Shown here piece by piece: positions 45,703 through 54,310 of a stretch of DNA of 64,000 nucleotides (positions within the stretch are counted from its first letter, which is position 1; every line of letters begins with the position of its first letter). The notes below the pieces were generated by a model. The model did no database searches and was not told where the DNA came from. It worked only from the letters and a program-made list of their open reading frames with translations. A program made the translations under genes and the position numbers. Source of the DNA: Polyangiaceae bacterium (GTDB lineage: Bacteria > Myxococcota_A > Polyangia > Polyangiales > Polyangiaceae); NCBI GenBank assembly GCA_022842465.1, contig JALHPN010000003.1, forward strand, positions 59,451-123,450. The letters run 5' to 3'.

Positions 45703-46308
45703 ATGACCGATCTCTTCCGCGACAAGGCCGCCGATTGGGATGCGCGTCCCGTCCCGGCGCAGATCTCCGAGGGCGTCTTCGAGGCCATCGCCGCGAGCGT
45801 GCCGCTCGGACCCGACCTCACCGTGATGGACTTCGGCGCAGGCACGGGGCTCATCGCCGGCAAGCTCGCTCCCCGCGTGACGAAGGTCCTCGCGGTCGAC
45901 GTCTCGGCGGCCATGCTCGAGCAGCTCGCGAAGAAGCCCGAGCTCGCCGGGCGGGTGGAGACCTTCTGTCAGGACATCCTCGCGATCCCGCTCGGCCGTG
46001 AGGTCGACCTCGTCGTGAGCGCGATGGCGATGCATCACGTGGCGGACACGGAGGCGCTGCTCCGCGCCATCTTCCGCCACGTCGCGCCCGGCGGGCGCAT
46101 CGCCCTCGCGGATCTCGACGCGGAGGATGGCACGTTCCATCCCCCCGGGACGGAGGGGGTGCACCACTCCGGCTTCGATCGCGAGGCCCTCGGAGCGCTG
46201 TGCCGAGGAGCCGGCTTCGTCGACGTGCGCTTCGTCAAGGCCTGCGAGGTCACCAAGAGCGAGCGGCGCTACCCGATCTTCTTGCTCACCGCGACGAAGC
46301 CCGCCTGA
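45703..46308 (+). CDS. Class I SAM-dependent methyltransferase
   Basis: This 201-residue cytoplasmic protein has motif I VMDFGAGTGLIAGKLA, the motif after it KVLAVDVSAAMLEQL (acidic residue binding the SAM ribose), VDLVVSAMAMHHVADTEALL and the post-motif APGGRIALADLDAEDG. This is the small-molecule methyltransferase class (Methyltransf_11/25). The substrate is unknown. It probably forms a short operon with the preceding lipoprotein. Confidence 0.9.
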   Translation: MTDLFRDKAADWDARPVPAQISEGVFEAIAASVPLGPDLTVMDFGAGTGLIAGKLAPRVTKVLAVDVSAAMLEQLAKKPELAGRVETFCQDILAIPLGREVDLVVSAMAMHHVADTEALLRAIFRHVAPGGRIALADLDAEDGTFHPPGTEGVHHSGFDREALGALCRGAGFVDVRFVKACEVTKSERRYPIFLLTATKPA

Positions 46309-46371
46309 GCCGCGAATTCGTCGTGAGGCGCGAATCCTTCGTCGCTCCTCCTGGCTCCGACGCTCGATCGC

Positions 46372-48111
46372 ATGAGCGCTGTCCAGAGGTACGGTCGAGG
46401 TCTCTTCGCGGTCGCGCTCGTGGCCGCGTGTGGAAGCGAGCGCGCGCAGGACGGCGGCTCCGAGCCGGGTGCGCCGTCGCCGGGGGAGCGCCCATCGGAG
46501 GCCGCGCCCACCGGATGGCAAGGGCTCCCGGGAGAGCGCCTCGGGCCGCTGCCCGCGGCGGCGTCGGCGCAGACGACGCGCTTCGTGACGTCGGACGCGT
46601 GCACCTCCTGTCATGCGGCAGGCACCTCCGCGGCGCTTCGCGACGCGAAGGGACGGGACGTGTCGCCCGCTTCGCTGTGGCGAGGCTCGATGATGGCCCT
46701 CGCCGCGCGGGACCCCTACTATCTCGCCGTGCTCGAGCACGAGCTCGCGGCGCATCCGAGCGGCAGGGACACGGTGCTCCGGACGTGCACCCGCTGTCAT
46801 GCACCGGCGGCGAACGTCGAGCTCGCTGCCGAAGGAGCGGTGCTCGACTTCGCATCGCTGACCGCCGCCACCACGAGCAACGCAGTCGTCGGTCGCGACG
46901 GCGTCACGTGCACCCTCTGTCATCAGATCCGCAGCGAAGGGCTCGGTACGCCGGGGAGCTTCACCGGCGGCTACGTGGTCGGCGACGACCGGCGCATCTA
47001 CGGCCCGCACGAGGCCCCGTTGACCATGCCGATGCAGCAGCAGGTCGGCTACGTGCCGACCGGCTCTGCGCACGTGACGGAGAGCGGACTATGCGGCTCG
47101 TGCCACACGGTCGTGACGCACGCGCTCGACAAGACGGGCGCGGCGAGCGGTCCGGCCTTCCTCGAGCAGGGGCCGTTCGTCGAGTGGAGCGTGTCCGACT
47201 TCGCGAAGGCGGGCGGACAGTCGTGTCAGGGCTGTCACGTGCCGACGACCGACGACGACGGCGCGGCGATCGCCACCGTCATCGCGACCCGCCCGCCGAA
47301 CCGCCTCTCGCCGCGTTCGCCGATCGGTCGGCACACGTTCGCCGGCGCGAACGCCATGATGCTGCGCGTCCTCGCCGCCGAGCGCACGTGGGCCGGATAC
47401 GCGCCCGCTGCGTCCGAGCTGCTCGCGCAGGCGGATCGTGCCGAGGCGAGCCTCCGCTCGGCCGCCCGCGTCTTCCTTGCGGCGGTCTCGCACGACGGGG
47501 GCGCGTTGGCTTTCCGCGTGCGCGTGGAGAACCTCACGGGACACAAGCTCCCGACCGGGTATCCGTCGCGCCGCATGTGGCTGCACGTGAAAGTGCTCGA
47601 CGACGGCGGCGCCGTCCGCTTCGAATCGGGCGCCCACCGCGGAGGCCGCATCGTCGACGAGGCCGGCAACGTGCTCGATCGGTTGGGAGCCACGTTCGCG
47701 CACCGCACGACCATCGCGACAGCACGAGAGGTGCAGGTCTGGGAGGCGCTGCCGATCGATGCGCAGGGAAGGGTCGCGCGAACGCTGCTCGATGCGACCG
47801 GCGTGGCCAAAGACGACAGGCTCCTGCCGCGCGGGTTCGACGCCGCCGACGCGCGAGCCACGCTCGCACGCGCGGTCGGCGTCGAGAACGACCCCGACTT
47901 CGGCTCCACCGACGACGTCGACGTCCGCGTCGCCGGCGCCCCTGCGAAAGGCCGCATCGAGATCGCCCTCCTCTACCAGACGATCCGCCCCGCCGAGCTG
48001 GAGCTGCTCGCGGAGCACCCCGGCCCGGCTGCGCTTCGCTTCCTCGACATGATCGGCTCGAACGCGATGGAGCCTCTCGTCATCGCGCGCACCACCGCGG
48101 AGATCCCGTGA
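46372..48111 (+). CDS. Five-haem cytochrome c lipoprotein
   Basis: This 579-residue exported protein has a signal ending ALVAACGSER (lipobox VAAC). It has five haem-binding CxxCH motifs in the first half: DACTSCHAAG, TCTRCHAPA, VTCTLCHQI, LCGSCHTVV and QSCQGCHVP. The second half (from about residue 370) is beta-rich, with ENLTGHKLPTGYPSRRMWLH, as found in cytochrome c554-like and related multihaem proteins. It would carry electrons in the periplasm or at the outer surface. Its stop overlaps the GTG of a CcmH-like gene, which fits a need for haem attachment. Confidence 0.85.
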   Translation: MSAVQRYGRGLFAVALVAACGSERAQDGGSEPGAPSPGERPSEAAPTGWQGLPGERLGPLPAAASAQTTRFVTSDACTSCHAAGTSAALRDAKGRDVSPASLWRGSMMALAARDPYYLAVLEHELAAHPSGRDTVLRTCTRCHAPAANVELAAEGAVLDFASLTAATTSNAVVGRDGVTCTLCHQIRSEGLGTPGSFTGGYVVGDDRRIYGPHEAPLTMPMQQQVGYVPTGSAHVTESGLCGSCHTVVTHALDKTGAASGPAFLEQGPFVEWSVSDFAKAGGQSCQGCHVPTTDDDGAAIATVIATRPPNRLSPRSPIGRHTFAGANAMMLRVLAAERTWAGYAPAASELLAQADRAEASLRSAARVFLAAVSHDGGALAFRVRVENLTGHKLPTGYPSRRMWLHVKVLDDGGAVRFESGAHRGGRIVDEAGNVLDRLGATFAHRTTIATAREVQVWEALPIDAQGRVARTLLDATGVAKDDRLLPRGFDAADARATLARAVGVENDPDFGSTDDVDVRVAGAPAKGRIEIALLYQTIRPAELELLAEHPGPAALRFLDMIGSNAMEPLVIARTTAEIP

Positions 48112-48581
48112 GCACGACCCCTTTCGGACTGGCTCGGACCGCCCTGCTCGGCGCGGCGCTGCTCGCGACGTCGCCCGTGCTCGCTGGGCCTCCGCCGAGC
48201 GCGGCCGCGCTCGAGTCGCGCCTCTACGCGCCGTGCTGCTACGGCGGAACGCTGTACGGGCACGAATCCGAGGTGGCGCGCGAGCTGCGGTCGGAGATAG
48301 AGACGCGTCTCGCGCAGGGAGAGACGAGCGAGGCGATCCAGTCGGACTTCGTCGCACGCTACGGCGAGCGGGTCGTCGCGGCGCGGAGCGACCGGCCGAT
48401 GCGCGCGATGTCCCTCCTCGTCACGGCGCTCGTCGCGATGGCCGCCATCGGCCTCGGGCTTGTCCTCCGGCGCTGGCGTCGCGCGTACGATGCGCGCGCG
48501 GTCGCGGCGCCGCGCGCGAACGACGGTGCGCGCGACGAGCTCGACGAACGCATCGACGCCGACCTCGCGGAGACCGATTGA
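48108..48581 (+). CDS. CcmH-like cytochrome c biogenesis protein
   Basis: This 157-residue protein has a signal (ALLGAALLATSPVLAGPPPS). A CcmH-type domain follows (LYAPCCYGGTLYGHESEVAR, ELRSEIETRLAQGETSEAIQ, then FVARYGERVVA), then a membrane helix (LLVTALVAMAAIGLGLVLRR) and a charged tail. CcmH uses an LRCxxC pair to reduce the apocytochrome; here the pair is adjacent (CC), as in some deltaproteobacterial homologues. GTG 48108 overlaps the stop of the five-haem gene. No other ccm gene is in the window. Confidence 0.7.
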   Translation: MSTTPFGLARTALLGAALLATSPVLAGPPPSAAALESRLYAPCCYGGTLYGHESEVARELRSEIETRLAQGETSEAIQSDFVARYGERVVAARSDRPMRAMSLLVTALVAMAAIGLGLVLRRWRRAYDARAVAAPRANDGARDELDERIDADLAETD

Positions 48582-48621
48582 CCATGTACGTTCGCCGGCG
48601 GAGGCGGCTGGGTGCGTCGCT

Positions 48622-49452
48622 TCAGCCGGAGAGCGAGGCTCGCACACGCGCGAGCGTTGCCTCGTCGATCGCGTGCGCCGCGCCGAGGCGATCGCGCGCG
48701 GCGTGGACGACGCTCGCGTAGCGACCGCCGAATCGCTCGCAGACCGTACAGCCGCGGAGGTGCGCGTCCACCCTCGCCATGTCGGTCGCGGTGAGCTCGC
48801 CGTCGACGTAGTCGCCCAGACACTCGAGGACGGCGCTGCACGAGAGGCCGCCGACATGCCGTTCGTTCGCCACGACGCCTCCCTCTTCGGCGCGCAAGGC
48901 CGCCATCAGCCGCAGGCGCGCGCGGTGCAGCCGGCTCTTCATGGCCGCGTCCCCGAGACCGAGGACCTCCGTCATCTCCTCGCCGCTCAGGCCCTCCACG
49001 TCGCGGAGGACGAGGATCGCGCGGTCCTTCTCCGAGAGCGACGCGATGGCATGCGCGAGGCGCTCGCGGCCCTCGGCGCGCTCGAGCGCGAGATCCGGCG
49101 CCTCGGCGCCCCAGCCGGCGGCGAGACCGAGGACCGGGAGAGGCAGCTCGTCGAGATCCTCCGCCGGGACCTCCCGTGCTTGCCGCTTCGCCTGCCGCGC
49201 GGCGTTGCGCGCGATCGCGAAGAGCCACGTGCGCGCGGACGAGACCCCAGGACGGTAGGTCGCGATGGCGCGAAGCGCGGAGACGCAGGTCTCCTGGACC
49301 ACGTCCTCGGCCTCGGCGTCGGTCGTCGTGAACGCGCGCGCGACCCGGAGGAGCGCTCGTCCGTGGCGCTCGACGAGCGCGCCGAACGCCGCGGCATCGC
49401 CGCCGACCACGCGGGCGATCAGGTGGTCGTCGTCTTCGTCCGGATCGGGCAC
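48622..49452 (-). CDS. ECF sigma factor fused to a zinc-finger (zf-HC2-like) domain
   Basis: This 276-residue protein has sigma region 2 (AFTTTDAEAEDVVQETCVSA, then TWLFAIARNAARQAKRQARE) and region 4 (LSEKDRAILVLRDVEGLSGE, EMTEVLGLGDAAMKSRLHRA). The C-terminal 85 residues read like an anti-sigma zinc finger: SCSAVLECLGDYVDGELTAT, then AHLRGCTVCERFG (HxxxCxxC). Usually that domain is on a separate anti-sigma protein. A fused Cys-rich tail is known in CorE-type sigma factors, which sense metals. The GTG 49452 start lies 34 bases inside the DUF2892 gene. Confidence 0.85.
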   Translation of the reverse strand: MPDPDEDDDHLIARVVGGDAAAFGALVERHGRALLRVARAFTTTDAEAEDVVQETCVSALRAIATYRPGVSSARTWLFAIARNAARQAKRQAREVPAEDLDELPLPVLGLAAGWGAEAPDLALERAEGRERLAHAIASLSEKDRAILVLRDVEGLSGEEMTEVLGLGDAAMKSRLHRARLRLMAALRAEEGGVVANERHVGGLSCSAVLECLGDYVDGELTATDMARVDAHLRGCTVCERFGGRYASVVHAARDRLGAAHAIDEATLARVRASLSG

Positions 49453-49640
49453 GTCGAGATCCCGAGCAGAGTATAGAGGGGGCAGCTCCCGAGGAGGCCC
49501 GTCACGAGCGGCACGACGCCGAGGAACGCCCAGGGCGTTCGAGGACCGACGAAGACGAGAGACAGGACGACGAGCCCTAGCACGACGCGCACGGCGCGCT
49601 CGAGGGGGTGTTCGTTGCCGGGGAGGAGCTTGGCGAGCAT
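49419..49640 (-). CDS. DUF2892 small membrane protein
   Basis: This 73-residue protein starts MLAKLLPGNEHPLERAVRVV. It has two membrane helices (VVLGLVVLSLVFVG and WAFLGVVPLVTGLLG) and ends in GSCPLYTLLGISTCP. The N-P-x-(E/D)R-x-x-R start and the SCPLY-x-LLG-x-STC end mark the DUF2892 family, which is sometimes fused to rhodanese domains. It overlaps the start of the sigma factor gene. A rhodanese lipoprotein lies about 750 bp upstream. Confidence 0.85.
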   Translation of the reverse strand: MLAKLLPGNEHPLERAVRVVLGLVVLSLVFVGPRTPWAFLGVVPLVTGLLGSCPLYTLLGISTCPIRTKTTTT

Positions 49641-49741
49641 GGGGCACCTTCTTTCTGCCTCCTCTATCCGCCACACGGGCGGAGGATTCGGGCCTCCGAC
49701 GATTTCGCGTGGAGCTCGGCCGTCGGCCTCGGACCAGGGCA

Positions 49742-50308
49742 TCACCGTCCGGGCGGGAGCTCCACCCAGAAGACGCCGCGCATGTCGCCCTCGCGGAAGC
49801 CCGTCGCGGCGTCGTCCGGGTAGCGCGCGGCGATGCGCGCCGCGATCGGCGCCGAGACCGCTTCCCCGTGGCACGTGAGGCACATCGCCTTGACCGTGAT
49901 CGTCTCGACGTATCCGGCGCGCCCGCCCGGCAGCGGGACGACGCGGTGCTCGCCGTCCCGCGGCGCACGCGCGAGGTCCGCGACCGCGGAGCTCGCCCAC
50001 GAGGGGACGGTGTTGCCGGGGTTCCGCCGTCGGTCCGACGCGCGGCCGAGCTGGACGCCGTCCTTCGACGCGGCCCGGGCGAGCTCCGGGGCTCGCGTCG
50101 CGCAGGCGTCGATCGCGTCGTCCGGGCCTCGGGCGAGGGCGCCGGCGAGCGTCCGAGCGAGCTCCGCCTTGAACGGCGCGAGGGCGCTCTCTGCGCGGGC
50201 CACCGCCTCGGCGTCGGTGAGCGGCCTCCCGCGGCTGCACGCCGCGAGGGCGAGCGCGCCGACGAGGGCGAGGCGCCTCGCATCGTCGCTCGTTCGAGTG
50301 GCACGCAT
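49742..50308 (-). CDS. Tll0287-like (DUF3365) c-type haem lipoprotein, copy 2
   Basis: This 188-residue protein has a signal ending LALVGALALAACSRGR (lipobox LAAC), the haem motif CLTCHG, and the same ending as copy 1 (AATGFREGDMRGVFWVELP). It differs from copy 1 mainly near the N-terminus and at scattered positions, and the DNA is also very similar. ATG 50308 gives a short signal; ATG 50329 is possible. It should sit in the envelope and sense or carry electrons. It lies upstream of DUF2892 on the same strand. Confidence 0.8.
   Translation of the reverse strand: MRATRTSDDARRLALVGALALAACSRGRPLTDAEAVARAESALAPFKAELARTLAGALARGPDDAIDACATRAPELARAASKDGVQLGRASDRRRNPGNTVPSWASSAVADLARAPRDGEHRVVPLPGGRAGYVETITVKAMCLTCHGEAVSAPIAARIAARYPDDAATGFREGDMRGVFWVELPPGR
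50088..50142 (-). repeat. Copy 2 of an inverted duplication (exact 55-bp core)
   Basis: It is identical to 29072-29126 in inverted orientation, and lies within the second haem lipoprotein gene. See copy 1 for the consequences. Confidence 0.8.
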
Positions 50309-50388
50309 CGACGGCACGTCCGAGGTCATCGGCTCATCTCGCATGGGTTGCACGAAGGAAACATACGTCGAACCCTTCTCGCGTCGAC

Positions 50389-50877
50389 ATGGCTCTCACC
50401 CGCGTGGCCATCCTCTTCCGTCGCGCCTTCCTCACGGCCGCCCTCGCCGCCCTCGTGACCTCCGGCTGCCGCCCGAAGCGCGACGGGAGCTCCGACGACG
50501 AGGCGCCGATCGGACCGCTGCTGGCTCCGAGCGTCCTCGCCGGACGGCTCGAGGACGTGAGAGCCGGGAAGATCGCCGTGCTCTACGTGGGGCCGGACGA
50601 GCTCTTCGACCGGGGGCACGTTCCAGGCGCCAAGAAGCTCGGCTCGGTCGACTCCGAGGGCGGCCGGCGCGCTCTGGCGGAGGCGCTCGCCCGAATCCCG
50701 CCGGGCACGGAGATCGTCCTCTACTGCGGCTGCTGTCCGGTCCGGAGCTGTCCGAACGTGAGGCCGGCGAGCGCGGCGCTCCGGGCGCTCGCCCGCGCCG
50801 ACGCGCACGTGCTCGACCTCCCCACGCGCTTCGCGGACGACTGGACCGCCAAGGGTCATCCCGTGGAGCGCGGCTGA
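50389..50877 (+). CDS. Rhodanese-like lipoprotein with a Cys-rich active loop
   Basis: This 162-residue protein has a signal ending ALVTSGCRPKR (lipobox TSGC). The rhodanese-type fold shows IAVLYVGPDELFDRGHVPGA and the active loop LYCGCCPVRSCPNVRPASAA. The loop has four Cys instead of the usual single catalytic Cys, in the pattern seen in some envelope rhodaneses. It would handle sulphane sulphur outside the cytoplasm. It is divergent from the haem lipoprotein/DUF2892/sigma group. Confidence 0.75.
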   Translation: MALTRVAILFRRAFLTAALAALVTSGCRPKRDGSSDDEAPIGPLLAPSVLAGRLEDVRAGKIAVLYVGPDELFDRGHVPGAKKLGSVDSEGGRRALAEALARIPPGTEIVLYCGCCPVRSCPNVRPASAALRALARADAHVLDLPTRFADDWTAKGHPVERG

Positions 50878-50933
50878 CCAGTCACGCACTTGATGGCGCC
50901 GCTCTCGACGCCGCCAAGGTCTAGGATCGCCGC

Positions 50934-52391
50934 ATGCCGGCGTGGGCGTGGCTGAACGAGACGGTGCCGCATCTCACGACGGCGGTCCTCTTGCTCGTCA
51001 CCGTGCTCGCCGGCGCGCATGCGGTGCTGAACAAGCGCGACGTGCGCGCGGCCATCGGCTGGGTGGGCCTGATCGCGCTCGTGCCGGGCGTCGGCGCCGT
51101 GCTCTACGCGCTGCTCGGGGTCAACCGGATCGCGAGGCGCGCGTCGAAGCTGAGGGAGCAGGCGCCGCGGGTCGAGCACCCGCTCGCGGGGCACGCCGTC
51201 CCCCGCGAAGACGTCGTCGCCAGGCTCCCCGAGGACTCCCGCCACCTCGCGTCGCTCTCCCTCCTCGTCGACCGCACGACCTCGCGGCGGCTTTTGAGCG
51301 CGAACCTCGTCGAGCCCCTCCGCGACGGGGACGAGGCCTACCCGGCGATGATCGCGGCGATCGAGCAGGCGCAGCGATCGATCGCCCTCGCGACCTACAT
51401 CTTCGACGTCGACGCGGCCGGCCACCGCTTCATCGAGGCGCTCGTCGCGGCGCGCGCACGCGGGGTCGACGTGCGCGTGCTCGTCGACGACGCGGGGGCC
51501 CGCTACTCGAGGCCGCCGGCCGACCGGCTGCTCCGCCGCGCGGGCGTGCGGACCGCGCGTTTCCTCCCGATGCTGCTGCCGTGGGCCTGGCCGTACTCCA
51601 ACCTGCGCAACCACAGGAAGCTCCTCGTGGTCGACGGCCGCGTGGGCTTCACGGGTGGGATGAACATCCGGGGCGGCTGCCTCCTCCGCGAGGCCCCACG
51701 TCACCCGACGGCCGATCTGCACTTCCGCGTGCGAGGCCCCGTGGTCGCGCACCTGCTCGACGTCTTCGAGGAGGACTGGCGCTTCTCGCGCGGCGAAGCG
51801 CTCGAGGGCGAGGCCTGGGCGCTCGATCTCGAGGAGGCCGGAGGCGCCCTCGCGCGCGGGATCGCGGACGGGCCGGACGAGGATCTCGACGCGATGCGCT
51901 GGGTCTTCCTCGGGGCCATCGCATCGGCGAGGCGCAGCCTCCGGATCGTGACGCCGTACTTTCTGCCCGACGAGGCGATCGTGACGGCGCTGAACGTGGC
52001 GGCGATGCGAGGGGTAGCGGTCGACATCGTGCTACCGGAGCGCGGCAACCTGCGCTTCGTCGAGTGGGCGATGCACGGCGAGCTCTGGAAGGTGCTCGGG
52101 CGCGGGTGCCGCGTGTGGCTGACTCCGCCGCCGTTCGACCACGGCAAGCTGCTCGTGGTCGACGCCGCCATGTGCGTCGTCGGATCGCCGAACTGGGACC
52201 CCAGGAGCCTGCGCCTCAACTTCGAGCTCGGGCTCGAGATCTACGACCAGGCGCTCGCGGAGACGCTCGAGGCGCTCGTCGCGGAGAAGATCGCCGGCGC
52301 TCGCCAGCTCGACGCCGCGGCGCTCGAAGCGCAGCCCCGCCTCTTGCGCCTACGCAACGGCGTCGCGCGCCTCTTCACGCCGTACCTCTGA
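50934..52391 (+). CDS. cls: Cardiolipin synthase (phospholipase D family)
   Basis: This 485-residue protein has two N-terminal membrane helices (TTAVLLLVTVLAGAHAVLNK and AIGWVGLIALVPGVGAVLYA). Two HKD domains follow: RNHRKLLVVDGRVGFTGGMN and FDHGKLLVVDAAMCVVGSPN. The second is followed by WDPRSLRLNFELGLEIYD, as in ClsA/ClsB-type enzymes. It condenses two phosphatidylglycerols, or a related pair, into cardiolipin in the inner membrane. It lies near a second lipid-related gene, the DUF3419 transferase. Confidence 0.9.
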   Translation: MPAWAWLNETVPHLTTAVLLLVTVLAGAHAVLNKRDVRAAIGWVGLIALVPGVGAVLYALLGVNRIARRASKLREQAPRVEHPLAGHAVPREDVVARLPEDSRHLASLSLLVDRTTSRRLLSANLVEPLRDGDEAYPAMIAAIEQAQRSIALATYIFDVDAAGHRFIEALVAARARGVDVRVLVDDAGARYSRPPADRLLRRAGVRTARFLPMLLPWAWPYSNLRNHRKLLVVDGRVGFTGGMNIRGGCLLREAPRHPTADLHFRVRGPVVAHLLDVFEEDWRFSRGEALEGEAWALDLEEAGGALARGIADGPDEDLDAMRWVFLGAIASARRSLRIVTPYFLPDEAIVTALNVAAMRGVAVDIVLPERGNLRFVEWAMHGELWKVLGRGCRVWLTPPPFDHGKLLVVDAAMCVVGSPNWDPRSLRLNFELGLEIYDQALAETLEALVAEKIAGARQLDAAALEAQPRLLRLRNGVARLFTPYL

Positions 52392-52454
52392 CCATCTCCC
52401 TGCCATGCCTCGAAGCGTGCCCGCTGTCCGCGCATCCGCTAGGAAGGAGCGACC

Positions 52455-53378
52455 ATGAAGACGATCGCCACGCTGACCGTCAACCCTTGCATCGACCTCA
52501 ACACCTCCGTCGACGCGATCGTGCGCGAGAAGAAGCTTCGCTGCGACGCGCCGACCTTCGAGCCAGGCGGCGGCGGCCTGAACGTCTCGCGCGCCATCGC
52601 GCGGCTCGGCGGCACGTCGACGGCGATCATCGTGCAGGGCGGTCCGACGGGGAGCCTCCTTCTCGAGCTCCTCGCGCGCGAGGGCATCCACACGATCGCG
52701 GTGCCCACCCGCGGCTACACGCGCGAGTCGATCAACGTGTACGAGCGCTCCACGACCGAGCAGCTACGTCTGATCCTCCCCGGACCGCCCATGAACGGCG
52801 ACGAATGGAAGGATGCGCTCCACGCGATCGAGCGCGTTCAGCCCAAGCCCGACTACCTCGTCGCGAGCGGCAGCGTGCCTCCCGGCGTCCCCGACGACTT
52901 CTTCGGGCAGCTCTCGGAGCTCACCCATCGGCTCGGCATCGAGCTCGTCGTCGATACGTCGGGGCCGGCGCTCGCGAAGGCGGTCGGGCCCGGCACCCTG
53001 CTCCTCAAGCCCAACCACAACGAGGTCCACGCGCTCGCCGGGAGCGCGCCGGGCGACACACCCGAGACGGCCGCGCGCAGGATCGTCGAGAGTGGAGGTG
53101 CGCGCGCCGTCATCGTCTCACTCGGCGCCGAGGGTGCGATCCTCGCGACGAAGGAGGGCGTACGCCGCCATCCCGCGCCGAACGTGAAGCCCGTGAGCAA
53201 GGTCGGTGCAGGCGACAGCATGGTCGCCGGCGTCGTGCTGTCGCTCGCGCGCGGGCTCTCGATGGGGGACGCCGCCCGCTTCGGCGTCGCGTGCGGCGCC
53301 GCCGCCGTGATCACACCGGGCACGGAGCTCTGCTCGCGCGAGGACGCCGAGGCGCTCTACGCCGCGATGCCGAGCTGA
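52455..53378 (+). CDS. pfkB: PfkB-family sugar-phosphate kinase (FruK/PfkB/LacC group)
   Basis: This 307-residue cytoplasmic kinase begins MKTIATLTVNPCIDLNTSVD, with the early motif FEPGGGGLNVSRAIARLGG, and ends with the anion-hole signature VSKVGAGDSMVAGVVLSLA, where Asp is the catalytic base. LNPCID and PGGGGLNVSRA are typical of the 6-phosphofructokinase II/1-phosphofructokinase/tagatose-6-phosphate kinase subgroup. An AAGGAG ribosome site (52444-52449) lies 5 bases before the ATG. Which sugar phosphate it prefers cannot be read from sequence. Confidence 0.9.
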   Translation: MKTIATLTVNPCIDLNTSVDAIVREKKLRCDAPTFEPGGGGLNVSRAIARLGGTSTAIIVQGGPTGSLLLELLAREGIHTIAVPTRGYTRESINVYERSTTEQLRLILPGPPMNGDEWKDALHAIERVQPKPDYLVASGSVPPGVPDDFFGQLSELTHRLGIELVVDTSGPALAKAVGPGTLLLKPNHNEVHALAGSAPGDTPETAARRIVESGGARAVIVSLGAEGAILATKEGVRRHPAPNVKPVSKVGAGDSMVAGVVLSLARGLSMGDAARFGVACGAAAVITPGTELCSREDAEALYAAMPS

Positions 53379-53392
53379 CGCGACAGAGGGCG

Positions 53393-54310
53393 CTACGCTC
53401 CCTCACGAGGGGTCGGGAGTCCCGCCTCCGCGGGGCGGACGTCGACGACGCCCCAGAGCATCGAGCGGTCGTCCGCGGCCCGATTGTCGAAGACCGACGC
53501 GGTCGGCTCGGCGAAGCTGCGGAGCACGACGACGGCGTCCTTGCGGGCCGCGCGCCGTACGGCACGCGAGAGGCGCGCGCGGTAGGCCGGAGAGGCGCCG
53601 TCCAGGATGTTGGAGAGCGTGAACCCGTCGAAGGCGCGTTCCGGGCAGGACTCGAGGTGGCTCGCGGCGTCGGCGTGCACGAGGTCGATGCGCGCTCCGA
53701 CGGGCGAGGGCCGGTCCGGGACCAGGCTGCCTCCGAGCAGGGCGTGAGCATAGGGGTTGTTCGCGTTCGGATGCCGCGAGAAGGCTCGCTGCATCCGCGC
53801 GCGCAGGATCCTCCCGAAGGGTCGCGGGAGCACGTCGACGAGCGCCCGAGAGTAGCTCGCGCGGAGCGTCGCCGCGGAGAGGAGCGCGTCGAACCCGGTC
53901 CGGAATCGCCACGTGTCGAGCTCGTCGGTCCAGACGCGGACCTGCTCGGCGGGATCCGAGAGCGACAGGAACGCGTCGATGCGCCCGCGCGTCCAGCCGG
54001 CGATGGGCATCAGCACGCGCGCGAAGGCCATCACGCGCTCGGCCGCGCCAGGTGCGCCCGCGCCGCCGCGGATCCGCTCCTCAGCGTACGCGAGCTGCGC
54101 CGGGTTGATGTCGCAGGCGACGACCTCGGCGTCTTCGGAGAGCGCCATCGCCGTGCACCCCGCCGAGGCGATGCAGAACACGCGCCCCCCGGGCCGGAGG
54201 ACGCCGCGCTCGACCGCGACGTCCTCGTACATGCGGCCGAAGAGCACGCTCTTCGGCCCACGACGGCCGTCGAGCCGCCCCGCCACCCACGCCGTCTCGG
54301 CCGTCGTCAT
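53393..54310 (-). CDS. DUF3419/BtaA-like aminocarboxypropyl transferase
   Basis: This 305-residue protein has a SAM-binding core of the BtaA type: GGRVFCIASAGCTAMALSED, then VVACDINPAQLAYAEERIRG. Later there is DLVHADAASHLESCPERAF and FTLSNILDGASPAYRARLSR. BtaA moves the aminocarboxypropyl group of SAM to diacylglycerol in betaine-lipid synthesis; the closeness to BtaA here is inferred from motifs. Its ATG overlaps the stop of the DoxX-like gene by 4 bases. It converges with the PfkB-type gene. Confidence 0.8.
   Translation of the reverse strand: MTTAETAWVAGRLDGRRGPKSVLFGRMYEDVAVERGVLRPGGRVFCIASAGCTAMALSEDAEVVACDINPAQLAYAEERIRGGAGAPGAAERVMAFARVLMPIAGWTRGRIDAFLSLSDPAEQVRVWTDELDTWRFRTGFDALLSAATLRASYSRALVDVLPRPFGRILRARMQRAFSRHPNANNPYAHALLGGSLVPDRPSPVGARIDLVHADAASHLESCPERAFDGFTLSNILDGASPAYRARLSRAVRRAARKDAVVVLRSFAEPTASVFDNRAADDRSMLWGVVDVRPAEAGLPTPREGA

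Noticed and set aside
48582..48621. Possible terminator hairpin (CGGCTG...CAGCCG) between the CcmH-like and sigma genes
   Set aside because: The 12-base loop and lack of a T-run make it too weak to list as a feature.
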